DNA of 64,000 nucleotides from the NCBI GenBank assembly GCA_013396755.1, contig VWZF01005531.1:478328-542327 (forward strand), given 5' to 3'. Positions within the stretch are counted from its first letter, which is position 1, and each line of letters begins with the position of its first letter. The notes under the pieces are model-generated. The model saw nothing but the letters and a program-made list of their open reading frames with translations, did no database searches and was not told the DNA's origin. The stretch is from Sclerurus mexicanus (Eukaryota > Chordata > Aves > Passeriformes > Furnariidae). Of this stretch, positions 1-13,681 are shown one piece after another. Position numbers and translations under genes: made by a program.

Positions 1-3000
1 TCATCCGTCAGAGGTGATGGCAAACCACCCCTGGTTCAGAAACAGCACAAAATTGTGGTCTTCCCTTTCCCTCTTATGCTACTGCTGCAACTCTGTGCAG
101 CTGTGTTCCCGTAATACTTGTTTTCCTACCTCACATGCTCAAATGGTATCTTTAGAACACTGAACAAATGTACAGTTTGTCTTCATCTCTCTACACTTTG
201 CTCCTCTGAGCCTCATAATTTCTTCTTTATTGATAAAGTGTGAATCTTTCTTAACAAAAAGCTTATACTGTGTTATGGTGCTGAAGTTGAGGGTTTCTGG
301 GGAAATACGTCTGCCAGTGCCATCTGCTGAAGAAAACATCACTGTCCTTCCTAATCAGCAGGGACCCTTCTGGTATGAAGTTTCCATGTGCAGAGTAGCA
401 AATTTGGTTTAACAGAAGTGCTATTATTCTATAAAGAAAATTATCTTGCAGTAGGATGACTTCTTAAAGCAAAGCTTTCTGCATAAGTCATCTGGCTTTC
501 AAACATTGCACAAAAGAGAGAAGTCCACCAGACTGTTACATATCCCGTGGAGAAAATTCTGCTGAACCTGCAAAAGCACAGTGTAGTGAGTGTCATTTCT
601 GTCTCCTTCATTCCATAAGTGCTCCCTGACAAATGGGGAAACTTCATGTTGGGCAGAGTTTGCTCAAATATGTGCTTTACCTAGACTTAATCCTTCCAGT
701 ACGGGCAGATTGAACTCGCTGTCCAAGCAATGACAATTCCAGTAGACAATGTGTGTTATATTCAAGATTGCTATCTCATAGTTTGTATGTCACTAGACAT
801 GAGATTAAGTGCTCTGTAATGTGCAGATTACAGCTATTTTTTTACTTCCTCTTGTGTTTTGTTTGATGTAAAGTAGAGATGAACAAAAGCAGATAAGGAT
901 TTTAGAGCCAATGTATTGCACATGGACGTGGCTGGAAGCAGAAGCAAGAAAAGTTGGACCTAGAAATAAAGGAAAACTTTGGGCAGAGAGAAATAACTTC
1001 CTTACAGATGTGATTCATTCTCCACTTGAAGTTTTTACATCAAAAAGCTCGACTTGAAGTTAAGGGCTTGTTGAGTAAATTATTGGGTGAGATTCTATAT
1101 TCCCTTGTTCCAGGCATCCGACTAGATGATTGTATTGAGATCATCATAGCTGAAGCCCTTCTGTTCTTCAAAATCTGTGAACAGTGAAGGTTGCTGGCAT
1201 ATGTTTTCATGTTACCATCTTCTGTCTTCTTACGTGGTGTGCCCCAGTGAACAGCAGCATTGTAAAGGTTGCTCAGTAATACCCATTATTTCTTTAAACC
1301 AGACCAATTCTGCCCAGTTTAGCTCCAGCAGGTTTTTTGTAGGATCCTAACCGAGAGTTTCAGCAGCACAGAGGTACTCTGTGTTTGGTGTGCGTGTACC
1401 AGATGCACAACCATATCTTCCCTTCCCCGCTGAGCCAGCAAAGGGGCACTTTGGTGGTGCACTTTAGGGTGGTAGCAGCTGGAAGAATCCCACACTGTTC
1501 TTTGCTTTTGAGGATGAGGACCTTTCAATTCAGGGCTTCATTCAGAGCTACATGTTAAAAAAGAAAAACCCCAACTCTCATTATCTCCTTTTGAAAACGA
1601 GCACCTGTTTTGCAAGCCCCTTACTGAGAAGGTTTTGCTCCGTGGGTTCCTGCTCTCTCCTTCATTCCACGGGCAGCAGTTTCCGCCAGTTCCATAGACA
1701 CTGCTCTCTGCTTGAGGAGAGGGCAAGGGCTACAAGGGTGAGCAGGGGGGTTACAGCTCTCCCAGTCACCTGTTTGCGCTCAGGACACAGGGTGGACGTT
1801 CCAGCACTGCCACTTGGTTTGTACATGCACGAGTAGTTGATCATATCCACGTGGGGCAGAGCTTATGGCCCCTGTGCTCTGTTCTACTGAGCGTCTCAAA
1901 TGCCATTTTTTCTTCCTCTCTTCCAATGATGCAGTTTTCAGTGCCATCTTTCTACAGAGCATTTACATACTCCTTAGCAAGTCAGATTTCAAAGAAAAAA
2001 GCTGTTCTTACTCCTAATTTCAGTGTTTGATGCCAACCACCAGCCAAATTTAGAAGATCATTATTAAAATGATAACGTGACATGGTAAGAATGAAAGACA
2101 GCAGAAAGTTACCTGGTCTTTTTAATACTTTCAACTGTTTCAAGTTGATTTATGGCCTTTATTTGATCTCAACATGTTCAATAATCAGCAGATTTACCAT
2201 GTAAACCTCTGCTTTATCTTCTTTGTTTTTCTTTCTCACTGTTACAATTCAGCATAATGAGATGCAAATTACCCTTTTATCTTCTCACTTTTAAGTTAGC
2301 AAAAAATGAATGTGGTAGAAGTTTCGTTAGCAACTTGTTAATCTTTATGACTGTAAAGGGTGATCCTATCTACTATTTATGCTTTTAAAAAACATGGTCT
2401 AAGGTGTGTCTTCCAGCTACCAGATGAAATATAAATAACAGTGATGGTGCAGAAGTTGGCAGAGTGAATATATGTATGTACGTGATTACCTAATTATGTA
2501 TGATTGTATAGGTATTTACATCATGGTAATAATGTTCTTGTTAAGTTTTAATCTCAGGTACATTGTCCTTTAAGTTTTCATCAGTAGTGCAAGAAATTTG
2601 AAACTGAGCTGACTTCAGAAATTTTTCTGTTTTCTTATAGATAATGTCTGTTTGTAATGTAGGAATTGTACAAGTACAGAACAGTTCTGCTAGGAAAATG
2701 AGCTTAGTGTTCTCACTTTAGTCCAAGTTGGACAACACAGTATTTGGCAAATTGAGTGGTCTTGCTCTAAGAGAAGTACAAGACTGAACAAGCACAGAGG
2801 TTTAATTATTTCAGTGAGCTGAACTGTATGCTTAGAATGATGAGAAAGCCCGGTGCTGCATCCCACCTGCTTTCAATTGCACTGCTTTTGTAAGCATTGG
2901 ATTTGCAGTACAAAAGTCTAGGAAATCTGTTCTTTCTCATTGTGTATAGATGAGAGGACGCTTATTTATGCCTTTCCCATAATCTATTTGTGCAGATAAG

Positions 3001-4215
3001 TTGTGTAAGTTTTATTGAAACATCGATAAAAATACCAGTGCATACATTAAACACATGACATTTTTCAGAAAAAAAAAAGTGAGATATTTTATATTCAGTA
3101 GACAAATGATTTAGTTATGTTGTGTATTGTTCTTGTGCCTTGCCTGTTGAACAAAACCTACTTTTAAGGGCAGGTGCACTTTTCTTTGTCTAATCTTAAT
3201 GACTGCTTGGCAAAATTTTAATTTCTGTCAGGGTGAAAGTCTTAAATTTTGCATTCAGTTCCCATGAATTTTAATGTTAAGAGGGATGAAATTCATACAT
3301 TAAGAAAAAAGTCATTCCAGTCCATGACAGAATTGACTGCCAGTAGTGAGCTTCCCTGTCTGGAGTCTTCAGAAAGAGTCTTGGTTACCAGTTGGAAAGG
3401 ACTAGCTCAAATAGAGGATTTAGTCAAAGCCTGAGAGAAGTGCTCAATCTGGTGTGTCCGATGCTTTGCTCGGAGGTGTTGAGCACAGGGACCTGAGTCT
3501 TCAGCCTATGACTGCAATAAAAGGATGGGACTATTAACCGGTGGCCTTGCAGTTGATTCATGGGTTGAAGAGGAGCTGCCGAGTTTCATTTCAAGAGGGA
3601 AATGAAAGAGACTGTGTTCTGTATGCAGTTCTGCCTCGGACCTGAAATCACAATGGACAGGGCATTTGAGATGGCTTGAGCCTGAGTGGAGGTTAAATAA
3701 ATAAACTGTGAAGTTAAGGGCAGTTATCAACTGCTCAATCCAACAAAAGTAAGGCAGCCTTTTTCATATACTCTTGGCCTTCTTGGAGGTGCCAGAGGAG
3801 GAACTTCAGTATTAAGGGTGTTGAAAATAGCTAGCAAAGCAGAAGCCAACGCTAATAAACAGTTTTGGAAGTACTATGAGTGGTTTAAGCATAGTCTGGA
3901 TTATTGTTATTACTGTGTTAAATCACAGCAATCAAATAGCCAAGCGTCGCTTTGAGTGATTAAGTGGAATGGCCATCAATGAAAAGCCTTCAGGCTGTAT
4001 TGCAGACACAGGGATGGGTGTGGCCATGGCCAGCTCTCCCAAACATTACTTTGGATGCTGGTGCAGATACAGAGCAGGGTGTTACATGATATTTTCAGGA
4101 TCTGGCAGATTTGAGTTTGGTTTGGATATTTCTTATGTACCTTGGCAGGCACGCGTGTCCCTGCAGCCGTACAGCAATTGCATTAATGGCTGAAGTAACA
4201 CCTACCGGTGAGGCA

Positions 4216-4266
4216 GAGTCAATCAGCAACAGGCTGCTGTTGACTCATGGCTTCAGTTGACTCATG
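4216..4266. promoter_or_regulatory. Paired AP-1 sites overlapping a hairpin
   Basis: Two perfect TGACTCA motifs lie at 4241-4247 and 4258-4264, each inside the same 11-mer GTTGACTCATG (4239-4249 and 4256-4266), 17 bases apart. The first is also the right arm of an inverted repeat. GAGTCAA (4216-4222) plus CAGCA (4224-4228) pairs with TGCTG (4235-4239) plus TTGACTC (4240-4246), with one bulged T and a six-base loop. TGACTCA is the established binding site of AP-1 (FOS/JUN), and with TGC flanks it resembles MAF/NFE2 elements. Enhancer function is inference. The site is about 29 kb upstream of the first visible BMPER exon. Confidence 0.35.
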
Positions 4267-4510
4267 AGCCCACTGAGCTTTGAGGGTCACTTTTGTTGCC
4301 ACCCTGAAGCCCAGTGCCAGTTCCTGTCATGATTTGAGTACCCGTTGATTAAGAAAGTAGACGATGTGCTTTGTGGAAAAATGAGCAAGGGCCTTTAAGG
4401 AAGAGATGGTAGAGCCTTGTATTATTTCCATCACTTAATTAAGTTAATGAAAATTACTTATTCACGTTTATAGTAGTGTACACCCAAGGTTTTAGATAGA
4501 TTGCAGTAAC

Positions 4511-4607
4511 CATAGAATTGTAGAAGCTGAAAAAGACTTTGAAGATCATCAAATCCAACCATAGAGCTCAATGTGTCATTGAGTCCAATACAGAGCTCAG
4601 TGTGTCA
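4511..4607 (-). mobile_element. CR1 LINE 3'-end fragment, antisense
   Basis: The stretch starts with a CATAGAATTGTAGAA-type reversed CR1 tail. It continues with a diverged form of the conserved reversed CR1 3' segment (GAAGATCATCAAATCCAACC at 4541-4560). The element therefore lies on the minus strand with its 3' end at the left. The rest is an 18-base imperfect direct repeat (4561-4578 and 4590-4607, 16 of 18 identical), probably a local duplication at the truncated end. It is old and short, and the right boundary is uncertain. Confidence 0.6.
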
Positions 4608-7600
4608 AAATGGCACAGAAAGATCTCACAATGAAAGTGATTTATTTCAAGCTGTGTTCAGATTTTATCATCTTCCCCTGTATTTCTGTCTCTCCTGGAA
4701 GAGCCTGGAAAAACAGATGGGGCTCAAAATATGTCAGATGTGAGCATTGTCATATGAAAATGGCATCATATGCCAGATAAAGGGGTTTTTAAATCAGATT
4801 TAAGCACAAGAATAAAGGAAGAGAGCATTTTGATCCCGGAATTTGGAAGGTAAAGAAGCATTTCTATGATGTCATTCGAAACAGTCTTGGCTTGAACGGG
4901 AAGCAGCGTTGCAGCATCTCAGAAGTGTCTCCGTGTGATCCCGTTTAGTTTCACAAACATGAAGTCATTTAACTTGTCATCCCATGGACAATGGTGAGAG
5001 CTCATTCTTCTTTAAATCTGAAAACTTGTTAAAATGACTGGTCATCCTTTTCCAGGCTGCCTCAGAGGAACTCAGGCTGGCAAAAGGTTGGGAAGCTTTT
5101 GGGCAAATACTCTTTCTGATGGCACGATTTGAATTCTCCCGTGTGGGTGCAGAAGCTCTGGCTGTGTCCAGTGTAAGCCAGCAGACTATTCCACCACGCC
5201 TGGTGGAACCATCTGTCTTGAGCTGCCTGGTGGTCCTTACAGGAGCCCATTACATTGAGTTGATAATACCTGGGCCTATTTCAACAGTGCTTCAGTTTTA
5301 TTGCCTTCTGAGAGGCATGAGAGAAGGGGAGGCGCTACTTTAAAGTGTATTTGAAATTTTATTTTATGTTGTTTGTATTTTGTACTGTTTTCTTGTGCAT
5401 CATCTTGTTCATCATCTCATCTTCACACACCATTGAAGGAGTGGCTTTCACACTTTCAGAATCATGTATTTCTGCTGGCCTGTGTCCTCCAGGTGATTGT
5501 ATCTTTGCACCTTTAACTGAAAATACTGTAAGAATGATGTTTGTTTTCTTGTTTAGTCTGATTTCATGGGCTGCAGACCATGACTTCGTGGATGAGAGAA
5601 TGGAAAACACTCTTGCCATTCCAAGTAAGGGTTAAAACAAAACTCATCTATCCCTTAACTCACAGCTCCTTTCAAACCACCTTCTAACAAAATCTCTGAT
5701 TCCATCAAGCCCTACAAACTGCAAATGCACTGGGAGAGAAGCAATAGCATCCAGCTTGTTGCAAGATCCTAGCAGGAGCAGGGAATGGGCAGGCACAGTG
5801 GGACTGTGTCTACATTTTGATAAATCTCCACCTACTGCATTTAGATTTCACTTTTGCTATAACAGAATGTCTCTCATTTTCACTCATCAATTACAGCAAC
5901 TTTTATCTGTGGAAACTTTTGCCGAAACTATCACCTTGAGAGGCTCCAGTGGAGCTTTTGGAGTTCTGTGTGAACTTTGATGTAAAGCTCTCCTGCAGTG
6001 AGAGATCAGAAATGCCATGTGTAAAAGCAGAGACTCCTCTGAGAACACTTTCTTAGGAAACAGATGCTTTTCTGTCTTTGGAGTTTTAAACAAGATTGTA
6101 TTGAGTTAAATGTAATATAGGATTTAGGTATTTCCTTGGATGATGTCACCAGAATCTTTTTAGGCTTACAACCTCCCACAAAAAACCATATCAACATTAC
6201 TTGCCAGTCACATGCACAGTAAAATGCAACGTACTTAAAAAAAATAAATTCTTTTTGTTTCTAAATGAGCATTGTTATCAGGGAAGCCTGAATCTCATAC
6301 TTCAAAAAGATTGTTTGTTTGCATTAACTCGTAATATTTAATTGATAATATTATATTACTCATCAGAGTAAAAAAGCCATATAGTATAAAAATTAGGCTC
6401 TACTGCAAGCATTTACATGTTTGAGAATTCCTACAGGACTCCTTAAATTCAGTTGAATTACTTATCCATAAACTACAGTAAGTGTTTACAGTACCTGACC
6501 TTAAATCAAGGATTTTTATTTTTTTTTTAACTATCTGTGGTGTACCCTTTAACTATGTTGGGATTTGGAATTTTGTTTTAAGCTGTTCCAGGCCACTGAT
6601 GGTGTTTAAACTTCCTCCAAAGCTGGAAAGAACTGCAGCGATTGATAAATTGAAACATTGCACAACAAAAGGTCTCCTTCTCCCTGTGTTTCAGTGTGTG
6701 TTTTGGAAATGGTTTACTGTATTGGATCTTTTGGGCATTGCTTTCTGATTTAGCATGTTTGCTTTCTTAGCTTTGTTCAAGCTTTTAACTTGTTAGTCAA
6801 TGAAGAAATAGTCAACATAAAATAACCAGCAGAATGAAATCATTTGCTCTTCCCAGCATCGTTAGTGCCCAGTTCTATGAGACTCCCTGTGATCAAGGGG
6901 TTACTTGTGTTGCGCTGTAAATCCATGCTGTTTACCTGCCATGAATTTATTTTAAGCAGTGCTGTTGCAGAGAACAGTAATCTCACAATAACCTGCATTT
7001 GTTGTGGGAATCCCATAGCAGTGACATTTCCTGAAAATTTGTAATGCTGAATAGGCTGTCTGTAAAAGCGGAGCATGTTTTCCCTAAAGTCACAAAAAAT
7101 TATGAAAGCTATATTGGTTTCCTGCAGTCTGACTGTACTTAGTTTTTATTGCTTCCTGAGCCCATGAGAAAATCCATAAGACATTGAAAGCCGTGACTTT
7201 CATCCTTGCAAGCCTTAGATGCGGGTGTGTTGGGTTTTACTCTCCCTCTGGAGGTGCTAAAAGGCTAAAGGCTCGCTCCCACAAAGCGCTTCCCTCCTGG
7301 TTCTGCTGCTCTTGGCGTGAGCTTGGAGGGCCCAGAAGTTTCCAGTTGTTGTTCAGCTTTGGGCCACTGGGATCCTTAATTGGCCCATCAAGTCTGAGTG
7401 GCTTTAGAGTTTGTGTTGTTGTGAGCACTGAAATTGCCATTATACTTAGCAGGGCCAAGCTATGCCTGGAAATATTCAGGGGTGTGGCAGGGGGTAACTC
7501 TGCTTCCATCTGTAGGAGACAGGACTGTTAGCAGTGGAAAAGTAGTGGAAATAAGGAAAATTGCAGTACAGTAGCATGTTGAGACATTACACAGTGTAGA

Positions 7601-7627
7601 TGAAGAATACAATCTGATTTTACACAG

Positions 7628-7689
7628 GTGTTGGACTTCAGGATCCTTCCTGGTCCCTTCCAGCTCAGGTTGTTCTATGATTCTGTGAT
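7628..7689 (+). mobile_element. CR1 LINE 3'-end fragment, sense
   Basis: The block TTGGACTTCAGGATCCTTCC, then a GGTCCCTTCCAGCTCAGGTT segment, ends in TTCTATGATTCTGTGA. This is the standard CR1 3' terminus with its octamer-like tail, in sense orientation on the plus strand. Only the last 60 or so bases are recognisable, and the 5' limit may lie further left in diverged sequence. CR1 elements are normally severely 5'-truncated in birds, which fits. Confidence 0.8.
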
Positions 7690-9416
7690 AAATCATCCTT
7701 TGCATTTCCACAGTTAAAATTTGGGGGAAAGCGTGAAATGGGACCAAAAAAATCCCAAGACAACAAGAAGAAAAACCAGATACAGATTTTTGTGAGCAAT
7801 AGAAAGGAGTTAAGTGTTCATTTAAGGACACTTCATCTGTTACTTTAATACAAGCTTTTTTTTATATTCTTCTTTTGCTTTTAAGCCAACACTGAGACTT
7901 ATCAAAAGATTGCATCGATGAAAAGCTTCTTAAAGCATTTTTCTCATATGCTGTAGCTTGAAAGGAATGTGTGAAATTCAAGATTGGAAAGTATTATACA
8001 AAAGTATTTTTCCTTTGTTTTTGGGGGGGTTTTTAAACATATTTTCCCCCAAACCTGCTTTTCTACCGAAGTCTTTTTTTTCCCCACAAGACTCTAAAGG
8101 AAAAATGACATCAAATGGTAAAATCCTGTTGTATGTTATTTCCAGAAGAATCCGTGGAAATCTTGAATATGATTTTATCATTTGCACCGTAATGTTCCAT
8201 TTTAACAAGGAGCAACATCCTGAGGAGTATTCAGTGGCCGAGTCCTTGATGGTGAGCACAAGCTGATGTTTCTGTGGCTATTACAGAACGCTCGGGAATC
8301 TGGGGCACCTCAGATTTGTTGTCCGATAACAGAAATGGAAAACTCTTGTTCTACCAGCTGGACCATCTCCCTGACACCACCAGCCTGGAATATTCCTTTC
8401 CTTGACTTCATCTTCTTGATCCTCGTTCGTATCTCTTCATTGCCCTGCACCATTCCTAATGCTGCTTTGCCTCCAGCTATTTTGTTTCTTTCCCTCTCCT
8501 CTTTGCTGTTTTCCCCAAAACCACACAATTATTTACGCTGTTCTTTTTGGAATTTCTTCTCTTTTGTTCTGTTTTTGTGTACCGAGGAGGTGTGGGCTTA
8601 CGTGGGCACGTTGGAAATCTCTACTTCAGAAGCTGATCTTTGTGTACGAAGTTACTGAGTGGTTTTGTGGCCATACAAGTTAAACTCAGCACAGGCCCTA
8701 AATACAGTATCAGATTCTCTGTTCATAAAAATCTAGGGGGTTTTTTTCCCCTATAAACTTAATATACTTTTAGTTCTGTGTTTTCCTGAAGATGGTGTTG
8801 GATAAAGTTGCCTCTACTTTGCAGGGATGTGTTGCAGGTACATTTGTTGAAAGCTTCATTCCAGCAGTTATATCATGCACATTAAAGGAGTGACTGCACT
8901 GTTTTGACTTAAGTTACAGGTTCACACTAACCAGAGTAGAAGTTGGGGGTTTTTCTTTAAGTTTCTGATTTGAAGCAAAAGAATTGGAAAATCTGATATT
9001 TTGGGACAATCTTCAATGATTTATTCAGGTTTCTTTATTTTTCTCCTTAAATGAAGTATTTCTCTTACACACTCCATATCTGCTACCTTATTTTTTTAAA
9101 GAAGAAACCCTGGCATTGTATTCAAGGAAGTTTATTTGCAATAATGAAATGATAATTCAAAGGATTTTGGAAATATCAAAAATGCTATAGTTTTGGGGTT
9201 TTTTTCCTGAATTGATCTGACTTATTCAGCAGAAATTTGCTGAATTTGACTGTGTTCACATGTTTTTAATGAAAATAATCTCAGTTGAAACGGTTAGTAG
9301 CTAAAGTTACATTATGTAGATGAGGAATGCTTGAATTTATACTAACAGGGAGGTTGTAGGTCTTCACATGTCAGTTATGAGCCGCAGCCAACCTCTAGGA
9401 GTAGAAATTGCTTCTA

Positions 9417-9442
9417 ATATATATATATTTATATATATTTTA
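9417..9442. repeat. AT-rich (TA)n microsatellite
   Basis: An interrupted TA dinucleotide tract with TTTATATATATTTTA-type interruptions. Simple sequence without further content. Confidence 0.85.
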
Positions 9443-10530
9443 TCCATGAAGGATCTTCAATCTTCCTGCAGGCCGGCATTGTTTGGTTGTCTCCAGGAGT
9501 GGGATTCAGTGCCATTCATATGAAAACGGGGGGAAATCTTGCCCTAAAGCTAACCTGCCCCTGGAGCTTTGCCTGTCTGCCACAGGGATGGAAGATAAAG
9601 GAGGTGTCAGTGGTCAGCACAACACAGCACAAGGAATGGAGCAGGCAAGAGCCTGGTTACTGTGGCATCACTTCTCCCCAGGAAAAGGAGAAGAGTTAGT
9701 CTACACAAAAGAGACCTTGTTTTTAATATATTATAATCTGTCTAATCTCAATATACAAGGTACTTTTTTTTTTTCCCCAGCAAATCATTAAAGAGCCAAA
9801 TTTTCTGGAAAGCTTAATAGGATTGTGGTTGCAGTGAATGAGAAGATACAGGCAGGGCGAAGGATAAATTGAAGCATTGGTGGTTTTGTGGCCATAATTA
9901 CTTAAGTTTTAGATTTGTTTTATGCACATTTGCCTTAGAAGCCATTGAATTAATTTGCCACCCTAACAAAGGCTGATAGCTAATTAGAAAGAAGGGCGGT
10001 TTGGTCACTGAAAAGGAAACTAATTTTTAGGGCAAGAAATATCTGTTCCAGCTCAAATGTGTAATTTGTGACTTCTTCTTGTGCTCATCTCTACATGTAA
10101 ACAACCATTTCCCAAAAACGTTGCAGGCTTTCCTAGAAAAATGTCCAGGATTTGATAGGTGCTTGTGATAAGCCAGATATTTGGAGAAAATAAACATTTT
10201 TTTCATCCAAAATTTTAGCTTCATTGAAATTACACTTCCCACAGTAATGATCAATGACCTCATTTTAGGTAGGTAACTGCTTTTGAAACAGCTTGTCATC
10301 CTGCAAGCACATTCAGTTTGCTCTGGAATAATTTTTGGGTCTGTTTTTTCTTTTGGTACCTGAATGGAACTTAAAACACTATTACTGAAGTGCTTGCTGC
10401 CTACAGAGCTCTACATTGCCTCAAATTAATCAGCGTCCCTTTTCTCTTGATCTCCTTGATATCTGTACGTATAACCTGGATTTGGTGTCTTGGCAGCATT
10501 TTGTTTCTTCGACAATGTGTTTATTCCAGC

Positions 10531-10570
10531 TGTGTGTGTGTGTGTGTATTGTATTTGTATGTGTGCGTGT
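10531..10570. repeat. (TG)n microsatellite
   Basis: Eight uninterrupted TG units (10531-10546) are followed by a degenerate TG-rich tail with GTGTGCGTGT. Short open frames crossing it give Cys-Val repeats that are purely a product of the repeat. Confidence 0.85.
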
Positions 10571-11030
10571 CACTGGGCTCACTGGAAGAAGCAGCTGTCG
10601 TGTCACTGGGCGTTTTCCCTGATGTTTTAATTTGATAACTTCCCATTACAAACATTTCATACGTCTTGGGCATTTTCCAAACACGAATCAGAAGACCCCA
10701 AGAAAGCATAGGTTGCTTTTGAGGGCTAATGCCCAGAGGCATGAATGCACAAGAACGTGTTTAAAAAGTTGTTCAGAAGTTAATTAAAAATGGTAAATGT
10801 TGCATTTGTTAGCGGTATCTCCTTATTAACTGCATTGTGTTACACAGCTTCTCCATGTCACTAGTAAGTCAGAATGACAAAGGGAAGATTTCAGCAAGCA
10901 TTCCGTAGGTTTTGTGGGACTAGCCCCTCCTCTTTGCCCAAGGTAAGAGCTGCCCCTTCTACCCTGCTATTTGGTGGTAGAAACTGAGCAGTTGGTGGCT
11001 TCGTATCGGTTGGATTTGTCGTGTTAGTCG

Positions 11031-11050
11031 CAGTCAGCAGGGGGCACATT
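11031..11050 (+). promoter_or_regulatory. CTCF-like motif, plus orientation
   Basis: CAGTCAGCAGGGGGCACATT matches the core of the vertebrate CTCF consensus (CCASNAGGGGGCRC-like): the CAGCAGGGGGCAC part fits well, while the upstream C is replaced by T. One motif match in 64 kb can arise by chance. The match is seen in the sequence; occupancy is inference. Confidence 0.35.
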
Positions 11051-12189
11051 TAGAGTGATGGAAAGGGTTGTTTCACATTACCCACCCTGTGATGTGTATG
11101 GTCCCTTAGGACAAAGCAAAGTTCACTCAGTGGAGTCCTTTCTCTCAGTCACACTACTTCCTAAATGGAAGACAAATTTATTTGTTTTACACAATTCTTT
11201 AGTGAATGAGTCAGTCCATGCTGCCCACTCGCTCAGTTACCATCACTCCACTTTGAGATATAAAAATCTGGGCATTTTTAAATTGGTGACTTGGGGAGGC
11301 AATGGGAGGCTCACGCTCAGTTTATTCGCCATGAAAAGTGATCCAGAATACCAGTCAGTTCCAGTTTCTCTCATTAAAGCAGCGTAGGAGAGATTGAAGC
11401 TTGTCTTTTGTGGTGATTGGTCTTCTGCACCTCATCGAGGTTGATGATTTTACACTAATCCATTCTTCACTCCAACTAAACGCTGTTAGTTTGCTTGGGA
11501 TAAGCAAGACACTGTAACTTTATCAGACCTTCTGAAAACCCCTCTGGATTGTGTTCATGGAATGAAGATTAAATACTAAGAAAAAAGAAGCTGTATGCGT
11601 TTCCTCAAGCAGTTTATAATGATAAAGAAAATTAATAGCAGTGAATAGATGGGCATTCTTAAAGAGAAAAATATGATTTTCAGAAACATGTCTTGAAGGT
11701 GCTGGGAAAGATCTGTCATCTTCTGTTAACAAAAAGCAAAAAGCTCTTGACTTTGTTCATTTGGAACATTTAGTTCTGGATCCAAAACTTTATGAAAAAC
11801 AGTTACTGTAAAGCAGTAGTTTGTTCTCAAGCTGGTTTATGTCAGGTCTAAACATAGCAATACTAACCATTAGGCCATGAGATGGGCTGGTTTTTTCCCT
11901 CTTTTAGGTGGGAATAGCTGAAGAACAGGGTGCCTCCCTTCTCTAACTTAATCTGAACTCAAAATAACTTTTGTCTTGTTATAACAGCCCTTTTTTCTGA
12001 GTCACTGTATGAAAAAGAGACTGGAAGCATTGGATATTGTAGATCAAACACTTCAAAGCCAACTTTGACTTAGTTTTATGCATGCTTTAGAGTAGACTAA
12101 TGTACAATAGTATCCAGGAAACTCAGCCAGTAATTCATAAGAGTCCAAAATGTTCTCCTTAGGATGAATCACAGCAGCATAAGTGATAG

Positions 12190-12240
12190 GACTGGAGAAG
12201 ATCCTTTAGGTCATCCAATTCAAAACCTGTGTATCTTCCT
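12190..12240 (-). mobile_element. Possible CR1 tail remnant, antisense
   Basis: ACTGGAGAAGATCCTTTAGG followed by TCATCCAATTCAAAACCTGTG resembles the reversed CR1 3' segment 'GGAAAGGACCTTTAGGTCATCCAGTCCAACC' in diverged form. No tail octamer is preserved. It could also be unrelated unique sequence. Confidence 0.35.
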
Positions 12241-13681
12241 TTTCACTAATCCCCACTAGATTTCATCTATTTCTGCAAACTTCTCATATCCTTGACTCAG
12301 CCTCTTCCCTGGGTAGTTTCTTCCATTGCCTAATTGTTTAACCTGAGCATCCTTAAACCTTACACCATCATGCTTAGTGTGACCAATTTATGACTCCAGA
12401 AAATGATCCTTTCTCCTCCCTTCTGCCATCATGCTCAAATACCATCTTTCCCTTTAAATGTGTCATTGTTGTTTTTGTTTTTTTTATTTCTAACTACATG
12501 AATAATAATTCCAGGAAAGTTGGTGCTTCTGTCACTGTAACTGACCTTCTTTGAGCTTTGGGTTTTCAAGGCTCAAAAGTACGTTTTGATCTACAGATGA
12601 CCTTTCTGTGACTCAGTGATACGTGTGTATTAATCTCGCTCTTCAAGAGGCAAATTAACATGACTGAGGTATTCTGTGGCTTTGTTTATAGCAGCTGATT
12701 TCTTGAGGGTGCTAATGTCCTTTGATTGGCAAATACACAAAATTTGAGGGATTTAAGTGGCTGATTTGATGTCAGATATATTTAATCTCATGTTACTAAT
12801 CAGGATATTAATTTCATCATGTGTTTCTACTCTGTTTTGAAAAATGACCTCCAAACTCTCCAAGTTGCCTACTACAGAGTTAAAATTTATCATGATTCTT
12901 TCCAAAAGCAGCTTCCCACTTTGTAGCTGTGTTGATAAACAGAGATATAAACCTTTTAATATACATTTTTCCAAGTGTCAGTGGTCAGACCAGTGTTATT
13001 CTGATAGTATTTTTGGATGAACTGTAAAATGAAACATCGAGAACTTCATACTGGGGTTTATGAAGATGAATGGAATTTTTTTGGTTTTTTTTCCCCTGCT
13101 GAAATGAGGCAAAGAAGCCTTAACCTGCAGAATTTATTATTTATACCCTGCATTTTTTAGGATCCTGCCTAAGCTTGTCAAAATATGCTGATGAGAAACC
13201 TCTCTGATGTTAATTATCTAACCCGCTATAACGTAGCGTGTGCCAGTTACATCAAGGTGACAATTATGTTGTTCTCCAGGATGACTAATAAATATTGCAC
13301 TGAAAAAATGCAGGGTAGAGTGCGTTGCCTCCCATTCTGGAGCTGCACGATCAAAATAGCTGCAGTCTGTATTTCTTTTTTGTTTTTACATTATAAATTT
13401 ATAGTTATATTTTCATTTCCTTGATTATGGTGGGAAAGTAAGATCCTCTCTGGTAGTTCTTTTAACACAGAGCTGTGAGCAGCTGCAGATGTGACCTCAA
13501 CAAAGCTGTGCAACCAGGAGCTGTGAGCTTTGCAGTGGTTTCTGCGCTGCATCGAGCTACAGGGGGTATTTCACTGCAAATACATTCTTTAACAACTTTT
13601 CCCACTGTGCCACTTCTGCAGGGCTTCCCTTGGCAAGTGTCAGTGTTTAATTTCGTTATTTCCACGATGCATTTCAAGCGG

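Noticed and set aside
10531..10622. Cys-Val-rich open frames
   Set aside because: They are produced by translating the TG microsatellite.
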